A DNA stretch of 64,000 nt from Phallusia mammillata. Lineage: Eukaryota > Chordata > Ascidiacea > Phlebobranchia > Ascidiidae. Shown here piece by piece: positions 36,602-48,709 of the stretch. How positions within the stretch are numbered: position 1 is the first letter of the stretch; every line of letters starts with the position of its first letter. Location: positions 1-64,000 of the forward strand of contig QLIY01000604.1 in the NCBI GenBank assembly GCA_003260075.1, in the 5' to 3' direction. Position numbers and translations under genes: made by a program. The notes below the pieces were generated by a model. That model ran no database searches. It was not told the origin of the DNA and worked only from the letters and a program-made list of their open reading frames with translations.

Positions 36602-39600
36602 AAACGAAACTACACCAGACATGGGCATTTATAAAAAAAAAGGTATGAAAACGGCTTGGCCAATTACTTGCATAATTATCCAATCATTATAATGATTTCA
36701 TTGGCTAGAGCTGTATTGAGACACAATTTTGCTTTATCGAAATGTATGACATAGACATGAAAAAATACAAGCAAAAACCTTCAAAAACCTTTGTCGGTTA
36801 TTATGTCCAGAAAAAGTAATTACAACATACTAATAGGCCCCCCCCCCGATTCGCTAGTTCTTTGCGAAGCTCCCTGACTTCGTAGTTGACTGACGTTGCG
36901 GCGTTTAAAATCTCCGATAGCTCATTTTTTAATCTTTAAATAAGGCCAGAAATAATGTAAAACGAAAAAAGGCAAAATATTTCATAAACAATATAATCTA
37001 CTCCAATTGTTCTGGATCGTGGCAAATTTCAGATATTTGTCGTCTAAGTTCAGAAGATTTCTTTCGTTTTATCTCCGCAGCTTCATCCAAATCTGTAAAA
37101 AAAGTCGACTTAAATAAGTTTCGAGCACCCGATTCTATATAGGCTACTGCTCGTGTTTATGGGGCGCCGTTGTCGAAAAAAAAACTAACTTGCCGCAAGC
37201 TAGCTAAGTTACCGCTAACCTGCAACGAAATATAGCTAATTGGCGACAAGATAGCTAACCCGCAACGCACAAAAGTCATATCTAAATGTATAAAGATGTC
37301 CCACAATGCACCGGGTAACAACGCAAGTTATAGGTTATCTTGAGGCAACTCAGCTATCTTGCAAGTTTTCTGTTTGTTTTCAAAACGGCCTAAACGCGCC
37401 GTTGTCGAAAAAATTAGGTTGCGGACAAGTTAGTTTTTTAACAACAGCGCCCCACGCGTGTCGACTGTATTTAATAAAAACGTTTAAACATCTCTGATTG
37501 CAAAAATAGAACAAAATAGAAACGGCACCAGAGAGGGGCGTTTTTTAAAAAAAGATGTGAAAACGGCTTGGCCAATTACTTCGATAATGATTTTATTGCC
37601 TAGAGCTGTATTGAGAAAAAATTTTGCGTTGTCGAAATGTATGACACAGACATGAAAAAAAAACAAGCAAAAACCTTCAAAAAGCTTTTGTCGATTATTA
37701 TGACCAGAAAAAGTAATTATAACATACTAATAGTTTAACAGAAGAATAGAAGCAACGCACATAGGCTTTTTAATATCAATGAGATCCAGCCTTGACGCTA
37801 ATTGCATCCGACAGTTCACAAGTCTCACAGGAGAATTTCCGAAGCCACGACATGGAAAGCTGCATTCCGATAATAGGTCGACATTGTTCGACCTTACTTC
37901 GCACATGGAGGCCTAAAAGTGTTCACTAATTTCATTAAAGACAAAATGTCCATAAAATGTTTCCGTCTGAAATAATGAGGTGTAGTTTAAAAGGACGAAT
38001 GTTACCCCCCCCCCGATAGTGACAAGTTACGAAGATTTTTAAGGTCAAACAGCAGACACAAAAATGCCAACCTTTAAAAAATCCATTAAAACGCCACTTT
38101 GTACTAATGTACAGATAGAAAATGCGCAACCTAACGAAGATGTGCTAAAATGTTCAAAAGACATATCAAATAGTAAACGTCTGCTCTCAACTCTTTTATG
38201 GTATATATGCTTCAGCAAACGTTTCCTTATATTTAAAACAGGGTGTCCAACCTTTGTTACTGAGGATCCAAATACAATTGCCAAAATTAGACCCCAGTCC
38301 GCACCTGTGTCTAACACTCTAACACAAGGTGATTTTTTTTGTTGCTTACCAAATTTGCTTAACTGCAAGTAAAGTTCCCATTTTATTTTAGCCACTTATT
38401 GCCAAGTCGCAGAAAAATAGCACCGGGCGCATTAATCTGCTCAACCCCCCCCCCCAAAACACGATAGGAACACTTGAAACAGCCTTTAAGGAAGTTCCAA
38501 TAAACCGTAGATTATTATGAAAATTACGTTAATGCCCGTTTTGGATGCAGGCAAATTATTTAATAAAGTTAAAGGTGGTGTTAGCGTTCTTGCCTAAAAA
38601 TAGTGTATGACAGACGGAATGCCAAAAAAACTTCCAGAACTTGTCTATCGACTTTCTGTCTTTCGCGTCTCTGCGCTAACACGGTTTTAGGGCAGTAAGT
38701 ACAACTGTGGTCCAACCTCAATGAAATCTACAAAGCTGTCAATATTTTACTTTGACCCATACAGCAGATAGTGACAAGTTACGAAGATTTTTAAGGTCAA
38801 ACAGCAGACACAAAGACGCCAACCTTTAAAAAAATCCATTAAAATGCCACTTTGTACTAATGTACAGATTTAAATCTGACATATAGGTAGACCTACACAG
38901 ATAAAAATGAGCAACCTTACGACGCAACTTTGTGCAAAAATGTTCAAAAAGACATATCAAATAATAAACGTCTGCTCTCAACTCTTTTATGGTATTTATG
39001 TTTCACCAAACGTTTCCTTACATTTAAAACGAAGTGTCCAACCTTTGTTACTGAGGGTCCAAATACAAAAATCCCAGGCCGCACCTGTGTATAACACAAG
39101 GTGATTTTATTTGTTGCTTACCAAATTTGCTTAACTGCAAGTAAAATTCGCATTTGATTCTAGCCATTTATTTCCAAGTCGCAGAAAAATAGCACCGGGC
39201 GCATTAATCTACCCAATATAGTTGGATTCGTTTGCCAGTACATTTGAAATCCAAGCGTCTCTGCCGGCCGCACAACCGCAGGTTTGCACTACAAATGAAA
39301 ACTTGAAAATGTAAACAAGCAGTCGTCTTTTGACCTTGACCGTATGAAGTTCAAAATTACAAAAAGCCACCGGAGTTGTAGAATTGATTTGGAAGAAATC
39401 AAAACTTGACAACCGCAAGACGATCGAAGACGGACAATAAATAATTTAACATAGAACCGGAAGCCACATGACTTTTCCTATTGCTTTGGTCGCTGTGATT
39501 TAAATTTGTTCGGAAGATAGCAACAGGCAAGGAATTTTCAGTCACACAGAATTAATCTGATTCGTTGTATAAAAGCTGGCAGAAATCCCTGATCCAATGG

Positions 39601-42600
39601 CGGTTTTGTAAGAGAAAGCAATGTGTTTGGGAAAATACTACTATACCAGAGATCCAACACATCGCTTATGATACCTGATTTGCCAAACAAATGAAGTAAA
39701 GAGTTGAAAAGATAAAATGTTACGCTATAGATGGCGGATAAAGTGTCTAATAATCTTAAAATGTATGACAAAAGGTATTTTGAAATCAGAAATGGAACAA
39801 TAAATGCCGTTCGACCAAAAAAAATCATCGCACTAATTTCAAGGTGCATGACACTTTAGTCTATTTTTGCCACAAAAAATCCTGTATGCTAAAAACAAAA
39901 CACTACTAAGCGAAAGGTAAAGCTGCTGTATATAAATAGACTTAACGATCTATATGTGCAACCCCTGGGTGACAAGTTTCGCTAAGTGGACGCACTAATT
40001 GAATGTAAAAGACCAGTGAAAATTGCTATCAATCTCAGCTCTCTTAGTGCCAAGCAACGTACTGGAGTAGCTCGTCAATAATACATGGGGCAAGTACATT
40101 GCTTGAGTTGCGCTTAAAGACTAAAGAGGTCCGAAAATTGCTGCAGATTAATTATGTGAGAACTACACAGCAAACAGTTGAGCTGTGAGAAATGAAGTAT
40201 TGGTGACCAGAAATAGTTTTTTAAAAGCTTTTTTCGAAACTGACGTAAAATTTAAGAAATTTATTATGTGGACTTAAGGACAGAGAATGTGTTGAGTGAA
40301 CATATGGAGATTGATAAAAGAACGAAATAGGACAACGCTGGGTAATGTATAAGATTTGGTATTTTTACATTTCAATGTTATAGCATGTTGAAACGAGTTT
40401 AAACAGGACTTTATTTGCATACAAGTTAAGATTTATTACAGAACTTACAAACTATTGATTTTAGCAAACCTAAATTTATTTGACAAAAAAGATATTGAAC
40501 TTGCCTATGATATTGCGTTGTACGCTAGCGATTTCCATTTCAAGGCATCTCCGTTCTTCACGACTTGCCGTCAACGACTTGAGTTCAGTACGCGCCAGTT
40601 CAAGATCTAATTCAAATTCCGTAATTAAATTAAGGTAATTTCCGTTGTGTAAAGCTGAATTATACATGTACAACATTGAAACTTATTTAAGCGCAAAAAG
40701 AAGGCAGAAATCAGTTCACCAAGATATTATATGAGGTCATCCATCGACAGGGCGTGGAGTGGTCAACCAATTACTGTATATGGACGCCTGCCAACTAAAC
40801 CGATCAATGCCAGGCAGCCAAAGTGCTTGTGCCTAATTGCAAATCTCAGGTGACCTATGTATCACAAAGCGACAACTTTCACCCATCTCACCTACCCAGT
40901 TCCTTCCACGTTACAAACGAAATTTTGTTTTTAGTTTATTAAAACTTACGTTCTTAGTTTATCTCAAGTCGATTTTTGCAGTTGTTATTAATTGCCATAT
41001 TTACAAACGACGCTTTTTTCATAAAATATGCCATTAAATTCAGTGGGAAAATGTCTACTTTTACAAAAGGTACAAGGGCTTCCGATATATTTTTTAATAG
41101 TTGTAGTTATTAGTAGTTTCACTTGATAATTTATTGTTGTTATCAGACACTAAAACATGGGCTAAAGTCTACACCACAGGCACAGCCCTTCCCAATTCCG
41201 TTGTTCTAGTACAGTGGTTCCCAACCGGGGAGGAATTCCTCCCTAGGGAAGGAATTTTATGAGTTCAAGGGAGGAATTTCATAAAAACTGTAAAAAAATT
41301 ACATTGGAATATTTTTGTACCCACATTATTATGTCCATTATAATTTGGGTTGGTTCACATTTGGAACTGGTTGTAAAGGATTCTGAAATAGACATCCCTA
41401 ATTAAATGGTCAATTTCAAATTGCTATAATTTTTGTATGTTATATTTTTTTCGTCTTATGGGGAGGAACGAATAAAAAAAAAGTTCGAAAATGGGCAAAG
41501 GGAGGAATGTAACAAAAAAGGTTGGGAACTGTTCTAGTATATCAAATGCGTTGTATTAGATTACAGGCTACAAGGTATTTTTAGGGTATAAGCAAGCTGT
41601 TGAACATGGTCAGTGACACTAAAATCAATAGACTACGGTTTACCTTTAAAGGATTTTTCTTCTAGTCTTCTTATTTCTTCCACCTCTTTTTCTCTCCGTC
41701 TAGCTCTTTCCTCTTTTCCCGAGCTAAGAAGGTCGTAGTTTGTAACAAATTCGCGAATTTCCGTAAGAAAGTTTTCAAATTCATTTTCCTCTTTTCTCTT
41801 TCTTTCAAGCTGTTAATGTCAAGGACAATTTTTTAGGTGGTCAGTGCAATTTATGTTTCTTACAATTATTTTTAGGGTTAGTTTGAAAGCAAACCGAGAA
41901 ACGGCAAACAAATTTAACAGAAAGGGTGCAATGACTGAAAATATAGGATTAATATTACTCAACTGGCACAATTTGGCAAAAAAATAAATTTGTAATGAGG
42001 TTGTTGCTTCATTCAAGAAAAAAAAAACATTTTGACAAATCACAATTAAGGAGCGTAGGTTATGCCAAAATTGTTTGCGTATTGCAACAATATGACATGA
42101 CGTCTGACCCACTTTACTTAAACCTACGTCGCAGTCCAGGCTCGTCAAAAACCGATTTCGATATATTGTTTTGCTGATTGAGCTACGAAATAATCCCCCC
42201 GCCGGCCCAGAAAGAAAGCACAGCGCCCAGGACAAATTAAAGCGGGCAACCGATCGATGTTTAGAGAGGTATAGGACCTTTCCAAGGGCCGACATAGATA
42301 AGACAGGGGATTAAGACTTAATTAGAACGCTGTCTGCTATATAAAAGCGAATACTTGATCAGGTGAGCAATATTTAAAGCCACCGCCCTTTTCAAGGTGG
42401 GATCGAGGCATTGGGGATTTGTACCCATACGAGCTTTTATGCAATTTATGACAGTTGGAGGTTTATACAATTTGATTGTAAGGGCGGTGAGGTTAAGCAG
42501 CTTGTCTTTTCTGTCGCTTTGTTCTGTGTATTAGAAGATTTGCTATAGCAATCTGCTGTTCATATCTCTTTTCGTCGATATGATCAACAAAGACGTTTGT

Positions 42601-45495
42601 GTTGTAAAATCTTGTGTGTGAAATGTGGTTATCGATGGTAGTCGGGGCACCTTAAATGTCCGTGCCTAAACATTTTATGACTGGGCAACAAAAACCATGG
42701 GTTAGTAACAGTCCTTTGTCTTGTGTTACCTTGTTTAGTTACCATAAGGTGACATAAAATTGAAAAACTTTCGGGTTTGTTTGCGTGCCCAAAACCCACC
42801 AGTTTGGTTTCCATTTCTTCGATGTTCTGACGTAATTGATGACGTCGGTCCTCTAAAACTTGAACTTGCTGACGTAGTACTTCCGCGTTTGCCCGTTCTT
42901 CCAAGAGCGTTAGTTCCTGGTGTAAGGTATGATAACTAGTGAATTCACCACATATTTGACCATTTGATTAATTTTGACAAACTATTTTCTGTAAAAAAGC
43001 TTCATGGCGTTATGTTGTTAAAGTATATGCAGTGTTGTTAAAGTATATGCATATATGCAGTAACATTTGTGGGGTGGCATTAATGGAGAGAGAAACGTCA
43101 CAAAAATGTTTTCGTAATTTAGTCTCATGAACGGGTCTTTGTTGGTAGCACGCTTAAGAAAAGACCAAATTTGGAATTTTCCCACCCTTGCCAATATTGT
43201 TGCACAAGGATCTCTGGCATATGGAAATTCTTCGCACTTGTGCGCTATACATGGTTATCACGTTTTACGCACGTCTGTCGCGAGCATAAACGTCACGTGA
43301 GTTTGCAATAGAAAATCCCGATTGTTTTTTATTCACAGTAGTAAGAGCGAAGCCAATGTGTTACTATACATGGGAAAGTCAACATATAGTACTATACCCT
43401 ATATAGTTTTAGTTTTCCAACGCTTATAAGTCACTTGTTGTGCGATCTATAGGTTTACGTGCCAGAAAAATAGTTGAGATATCGAAAACCGAAAAATTAA
43501 AAAGTTAAGACTTTTATTTTAATTAATTTGATCAGCTGTTATCAACGCTAAACTTAACTTGCTCAACTTTGAAGAGTAACACTTGCAAAAAAACGAGTTT
43601 AGTTCGTTGTTGTAACGTATAGCCCAGGGGTGGGGAACCTGCGGCCTAAAGGTCACATGCGGCCTTTTAGGGCACCAAGTGCGGCCTTCGATGTCAGAAT
43701 ACAATTTATTTTAGGTCAGAACAGAATACGATGTTGATAATACATACTGCACTAGGCGCTAAAAACTAGACAGAAACGTATGTTTACCTTTATTCCACAT
43801 TACTATTTGATTGATTCTAGGACAGCGGTTTTCAAACTAGAGTCAAATGATTGTGTACTGATGCACAAAGCGATTTCCGCATGACTGCCAAGAGATCAAG
43901 ATTCTGCAATCTTACTTGTGGCAAAATAACAATTGTTTGCGCATAATCGGAACCCCCCCCCCACTCGTCTGTGATGTCACAAGCTGCTCTTAGATTGATA
44001 TTGGTAAACATGCGAGTTTCTACGTTAATAAAATCCTGAATGTTGTAGTGAGTGTGGAATCGTAGCTCGGAATTTTATTTAGCTCGGACTGTAAGTCACA
44101 TCGACCATTCTGTAAGTCAAAAAGTTTTAATGCCACTGTCCATGGCCTGGGAAATAGTCTGTGCGGCTTAAACGAGTGTCGATAAACCGTTTGGCGGCCT
44201 TCACAAACAAAAAGGTTCCCCACCCCTGGTATAGCCTAACTTTGAATACGGGTAGAAAATTTGTAAACGTTTATGTTAGCATAATGCAAACTTTGTAGCC
44301 TAAACGTTGAACAGCTATGTAAAGAACTTAAATTTACATCAATAATGTTAAAGATACATTTTTTCCTTGAGTGTGATATTAATACGGTGTGCAGTTGTAA
44401 CACAAAATTGCAGGTCATATTATTCACTTAAGAACTGCGTAATTCACAGTAAAAACTGCAATACGTAATAGATCGTGTGTCAGCTGTCAACCTTTGACCC
44501 CTTGGCATTGACGCATCGCCTTGTTTTCGACGGAAGAACATTGCGATTCCTCGGCGCTCAAACAGTTTTGGAACGTCAGTCCGTTCTACATTTCTATGCA
44601 TTATTGATTTACGACACCACAACCGAAGGCTGCCCCTACGTTGCGATACAAACCTGCGATTTTATTGATTTTTTTGTCGGGTAACGCGCAAATAAATTGC
44701 AAGGTCCGTTTGCAAAGTCGCCGAGACAGTGGGGAAAGTACAAATAAACAAATTGGTCGAAATCCGAGCGTTTTTCCGTTTCCATGCAACATCTTTCAGG
44801 TGCTTTATTACCCTGCTGTGTTATTTGAGTATATCTGCTGCGTTTTTAAAGGTTCAATTACTGTCACGCCCTTAGATTTAGGGTACAGTGTTCCCAGTGG
44901 ATCGTTTTCATTGCAGATGGTTAACTTGTTGTGTATTGCTTACAAACGACCGTTTACACTTTATAGCATATTTTCATGGGCTAAAGACCAGTATAGTTAC
45001 ATGAAGTTGGAGGTGAAAATTAGACCAACATCGTAAAAAAGCTTAAGAATGTTCAGCTTACTTCACGGTCAACCACGGCACTTAGTTGTTGATAGGCCAG
45101 GTCGGCGGCCTTGGTGTCAGCCAGGCATTTCGTGATGTCGTCTTGCACTGTGAGAAAAATGCACTGTGAGAAAAATGCACTGTACACGCAGCGATGAGTG
45201 TCATAAACCACAACAATGGAGAGCACGGTTTGCTGTTCGTGCAATGTAATTTGACGGCTATATTCAGATGTATAATTGGTTTCTGCTGCAAAGTTCGGTA
45301 GGACGTCCTGTTTGTTAAAGCGATATGCTGAAAATACTGTACGTGAGGTATGATACCACGTTGTCGCAGGAAACTGCTTAGTAAATAAGCTACTTGTTAC
45401 AAAGTGTGTAAATTACCTTTGAATGTGCGTTCTTGTAATTCTTTGGCACTCTGCTCGGAGTCGAGTATCTGTTGATACAGAGCGTCGAAGTCCAT
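35912..45495 (-). CDS. CCDC172: CCDC172-like coiled-coil protein
   Basis: Eight exons join in phase to 267 residues (human CCDC172 has 258): 45417-45495, 45062-45147, 42800-42916, 41644-41809, 40505-40606, 36202-36292, 36008-36134, 35912-35947. The start MDFDALYQQILDSEQSAKEL matches the human start in pattern ([20 protein letters not shown]). Almost the whole protein is charged heptad-type helix, for example LLEERANAEVLRQQVQVLED and ENEFENFLTEIREFVTNYD. The end, ISEICHHPEQFELKNELSEI, aligns with the human ISEKP...LRLKKELELY region. The intron after exon 5 has a GC donor. Family members are testis or sperm-related coiled-coil proteins of unclear function. A copy of exons 6 and 7 follows the poly-C tract at 36838-36847. 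Confidence 0.72.
36571..36599 (+). other. 29-base poly-C tract, probable gap placeholder
   Basis: The allelic copy further right (37490-37530) runs through the same point with about 20 bases of ordinary A-rich sequence and no C run. This shows that the C tract stands in for missing sequence. Confidence 0.75.
36848..37740 (-). repeat. Allelic copy of the CCDC172-like exons 6 and 7 region
   Basis: This block repeats 36045-36837 in one uninterrupted piece, including exon 7 (from about 36848, cut by the tract) and exon 6 (ending about 37094). Encoded differences include ATTSVNNEVGELRK against AATSVNYEVRELRK. It also spans the 29-C gap of the first copy. Confidence 0.8.
37161..37453. mobile_element. 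Inverted-repeat element, about 293 bp, no clear target duplication
   Basis: It starts GGGGCGCCGTTGTCGAAAAA and ends TTTTTTAACAACAGCGCCCC, an imperfect inverted pair. The interior carries many variants of GCAAGTTAGCTAAG and GCAACGAAATATAGCTA. The allelic copy around 36340-36530 shows the right end but a different left part. The flanking bases do not show an obvious duplication. Confidence 0.5.
37741..40504. other. Large intron of the CCDC172-like gene
   Basis: No further exon was recognised. The intron holds two diverged copies of the MITE family seen at 18551 (about 38240-38444 and 39025-39290). It also holds an allelic repeat (38015-38260 and 38766-39010) bounded by poly-C tracts at 38005-38014 and 38445-38455. 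Confidence 0.55.
41212..41531. mobile_element. hAT-type MITE, 320 bp, with perfect 8-bp target duplication
   Basis: The ends are CAGTGGTTCCCAACC and GGTTGGGAACTG. The flanks are TTCTAGTA at 41204-41211 and 41532-41539. The interior has GGGAGGAATT-type repeats near both ends. It lies in an intron of the CCDC172-like gene. Confidence 0.88.
43625..44228. mobile_element. hAT-type non-autonomous element, about 604 bp, with perfect 8-bp target duplication
   Basis: The ends are CAGGGGTGGGGAACCTGCGG and AAGGTTCCCCACCCCTG. The flanks are GTATAGCC at 43617-43624 and 44229-44236. Subterminal TGCGGCC repeats occur, as in many hAT elements. A poly-C placeholder at 43953-43962 interrupts it, so the true length is unknown. 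No transposase frame was found. Confidence 0.87.
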
Positions 45496-45978
45496 ACGTC
45501 CTATCACAGTAAAAAGGCATTCAAACATTGTAATTCAATGTGCTTGAAAAAGGGGCTACCATGGCCAAGACATTGGGCCCACAGAAAGGTTTTTGTGGTA
45601 TTAGTTTTACGGCGAGAAAGCACTAGCAATACTGCAAATATTAGTTACATTTAGCTTTCGCAGAACAGTCGTTTTTGAAACCTTTCCTAATGTTGGTTTG
45701 ATTTATGGGCCTGTAGCGGCATGGTCCTCGTATCATCCCACCCACTTGGTAAACAGTGTTTGCGAGTGCGTATGATAGGTTAGTGACCGAGTTGCTTTCG
45801 TTATAGCTTAAGGGTTTAGTGGGAGAAACGTGTATAATGTATAAAATAGCGCAAGTGCCATGTCCTAAATAAGCAACGAAATTCTTCAGTAATGAAAAGC
45901 GGGGCACTATAATCACAAATCGGAAGCAATTAACTCGCATTAGGGCCAACGATTAGTAAAAACAATTACTGGACTCAC

Positions 45979-46132
45979 CGGCTGTTGATTGAAGATGCAC
46001 AGAAGGCAATTTGATGCAATGCTGGTAAAATTCTGTCAACAGCTTCTTGTGCAGCCAGCGCCAAGCAAAATCGATGTCGAATTCAATCAAGTCATCAGCA
46101 TTTGAATTGACGTCACAAACGCCAGCGTTATT
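45979..46132 (-). CDS. Possible extra coding exon upstream of the CCDC172-like start
   Basis: Between a CTAG acceptor and a GTGAGT donor, one frame stays open: DDLIEFDIDFAWRWLHKKLL followed by TEFYQHCIKLPSVHLQSTA. If spliced to the acceptor at 45501, it reads in frame into the CCDC172-like methionine (…STAGRMDFDAL). I do not recognise the sequence. No upstream start exon was found. It could be an alternative N-terminus, a separate small gene or chance. Confidence 0.35.
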
Positions 46133-46269
46133 CTAGAATTCCTCGTTTGTTGAGAGGCAAGTTAACAGGAATTGCCGAGTGCAACAAAACGCAAATCTAA
46201 TAACATCTGTACAAAATTGTGTTAAATCATCAACGCACACGAAATGCAATTTGCACTGCTGCATGAGTA

Positions 46270-46542
46270 ATGGGCATTGATTTTTTTGTTAAAGTGCCGT
46301 CTTTTGAGACAAAGTTGTGGTCACAATGTCAAAGGACGCTGCAGACTTTTTTGATTGCTGTGAACAGCAATTTTGGTAATTCCAATACAGGCGACACATG
46401 TCAGAGCACAGACACAAAGAAATGTCACATGAATGCAAAAGACGGTGTTGTTTATGTAGCCATGGGGCAAACTCGTCACCTTCAATACAAAATTAAAGAC
46501 TGCCTTATGTGTCAAAGCTTAAGCGAACTTGAGGTTGGTTAA
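46270..46542 (+). CDS. Unrecognised open frame in the divergent promoter region
   Basis: The frame gives 90 residues with five cysteines (for example CQRTLQTFLIAVNSNF and KDCLMCQSLSELEVG). It resembles no family I know. It lies between the start of the CCDC172-like gene and amisyn, upstream of amisyn on the same strand. It could be chance; there is no splice or homology support. Confidence 0.15.
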   Translation: MGIDFFVKVPSFETKLWSQCQRTLQTFLIAVNSNFGNSNTGDTCQSTDTKKCHMNAKDGVVYVAMGQTRHLQYKIKDCLMCQSLSELEVG

Positions 46543-46696
46543 AAATAAAGAAAACCGAGCTTGGTTCAATACAAATTGGTTTTATCTTTGTCAGAGCATC
46601 TATGTTTAGTAATTTATCAGTTTTTACAGGAGCTTATAGTGTAGTTTAAAATGATATAATATAGTCGGATTGTTTTACAAACTTGCACAGCTTAAA

Positions 46697-48709
46697 ATGT
46701 CTTCTTCTTCACCTCCTACTACCCCTACTCCAAGACCACAAGAAGTGAAACATGCACTTCATAAAAATGTGTTTCATCCCAAGGGAGAAAGACTTCTCGG
46801 GTTTATGAAGGTAAATTAGTGTAGTATTTGAAATAGATTTTTTTAACATCTTAAAAAGTTCTTGTATTGTTGTCAAACTTGGTTACTTACATAATACAGT
46901 TAGATGAGGCTTGAACAAAAATTTAATGTTATGATTATTTTAACCAATAACTTGTTTGACCTTGTTTTTAACTTACATCTTAAAGCACTAAAATTTACTT
47001 TTTTATAGACTTGGTGTCCGTTTCAATATTTATTGCATGTCACCAATACAGTCTGTCTTTATTTTACACACCATTTATGCAATTGCAGTTAAATAATTCA
47101 TTTTTAACATAAGCATTCAGGCTAGATAATGATCCTCATTTTCTCATCATGTCACTTAATCAGATTCTTTTGACTTTATCTGGTAATTATTTTGAATTGC
47201 AGGTGTCTAAAACAGAGCAGACCAGTTTACCATTTAACAAAAAAGAGAATGTTCACTATCTTTGTTGCTCTGTGACAACGAAACGTCCTTCAAAGGCATT
47301 TATCAGCAGGTAAAAAAAATGTTTTTGCTGCAATATAGTTTGCATTGACCATTGCAGCAAGAATTTAAAACATGTTTTCACAAGTACAAATGTTATAATG
47401 CACTACAAGTATCAGCCTGTGCTGCAGGGTCCTGTCCTAACTTGTCAAATATCCAAATAAACTCAAAAAGAGTGGTCAGCATCAGCCTTATAAACAAGAT
47501 GATAGAATATTTCTTTATTAAAATAAAACTTTAATATTTAAACTAATACTGGCTATCTATCTTTAGACATGTTTGCATATGTGCAATAACTATTTTTTGT
47601 CTGATAATGAAGTATTGCAAGAAAAACTTATATGTTGTAACAGGTATAGGAGGCCAGACAAAGGTGATGGCTATGAACAAAGGAGGTTATGGCCATTAGA
47701 AGAGCTAACTGTAAGCAAAACTTTAGCCAAGTCATTTGGCATTAAAAACATATCGGAAAAAATATATAAAAATACCATTAAAAATATAATTCCTTTTTCT
47801 TTAAATGGCATTTTTTGGCATTTTTTAACTAAATACTGTGTTACTTTGTGAGTGTTTGTCACAATTAAACATTTTGATCTGATTTTTAGAAAGTAGATGG
47901 CTACAGTGCCTCTGCTGGGTGCCTTCAGTTTGACCTTTACTTCGACCGTGCTTTCCGTTTTGAAGCAACAACAGGACAAGAAAAGGAAGAATTTCTGCAA
48001 AGTCTTGCAACAGTTTGTTCGAAAAACCTTGACGGCAGAGCTCCTCCACCATTTTTTAATGTTTCCACAAAAGTATCCAAAGCCCTTCCCACTGCTTCAG
48101 GTAATGCTTCAAGCCATATATTGCATTTTTTACACACAAAAGCATGCAAAACTATGGAGTCAAGTGATTCTGATTAATAGCAAATTCCAATTTATTGCTT
48201 ACTGAATTTCAAATCGTAGTCTGTCAGTTAAGATAAACATAAATTCATACTAGGATCTAGACTATGTCTTGTCATGTGGGAATGCTTGGTGACTGGCTGA
48301 ATCAGTATGACTCCTTTAATAGGCCAGGCATGCTAGTCTGTTAGTTGGAATCATTACCAACATAAAACCATGACAAGTTGGATTTGATATTGACCATAAG
48401 TGTCAGTACCAAAATGTAAAAAGGAACTGGTATATAGCAAAAACATTTTATTGTTAGAATTTCAAATTGTTGTTGTCAAGCCAATTTTCAGTGTTTTTAC
48501 CCAAGATACACTAAAACACCTAGGTCAAGTGTTTTTAATCCTTTTTTTTCTTCACAGTGCAATCACAAATGGACAAAAACAAGCGAGAATTGCTGGAGCG
48601 AGGGCAAAAGTTGGCAGGTGTGGAAACGAAAACAGCAGAAATGGCAGAATCCGCTAAGAGCTTCTCTCAAAAGGCCCATGAACTTGCCAATCATTACAAA
48701 AATTCATAG
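46697..48709 (+). CDS. STXBP6: Amisyn (syntaxin-binding protein 6)
   Basis: Five exons join in phase to 216 residues (human amisyn has 210): 46697-46810, 47203-47309, 47644-47710, 47890-48100, 48558-48709. After a proline-rich start (MSSSSPPTTPTPRPQEVKHA), residues from about 20 to 130 form the PH-like, Sec3-type lipid-binding domain: HPKGERLLGFMKV, VHYLCCSVTTKRPSKAFISR, FDLYFDRAFRFEATTGQEKE. The last 50 residues are an R-SNARE-like coiled coil, ELLERGQKLAGVETKTAEMA, with no membrane anchor. Family members bind syntaxin and SNAP-25 and restrain vesicle fusion. A splice acceptor (CTTGCACAG) lies only 6 bases before the ATG. Transcription diverges from the CCDC172-like gene 1.2 kb away. A possible poly-A signal, AATAAA, is near 49190. 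Confidence 0.9.

Noticed and set aside
38045-38395. Overlapping open frames on both strands (about 102-116 residues)
   Set aside because: They fall in an allelic repeat that includes a MITE relative. The frames are not kept in the second copy at 38766-39110.
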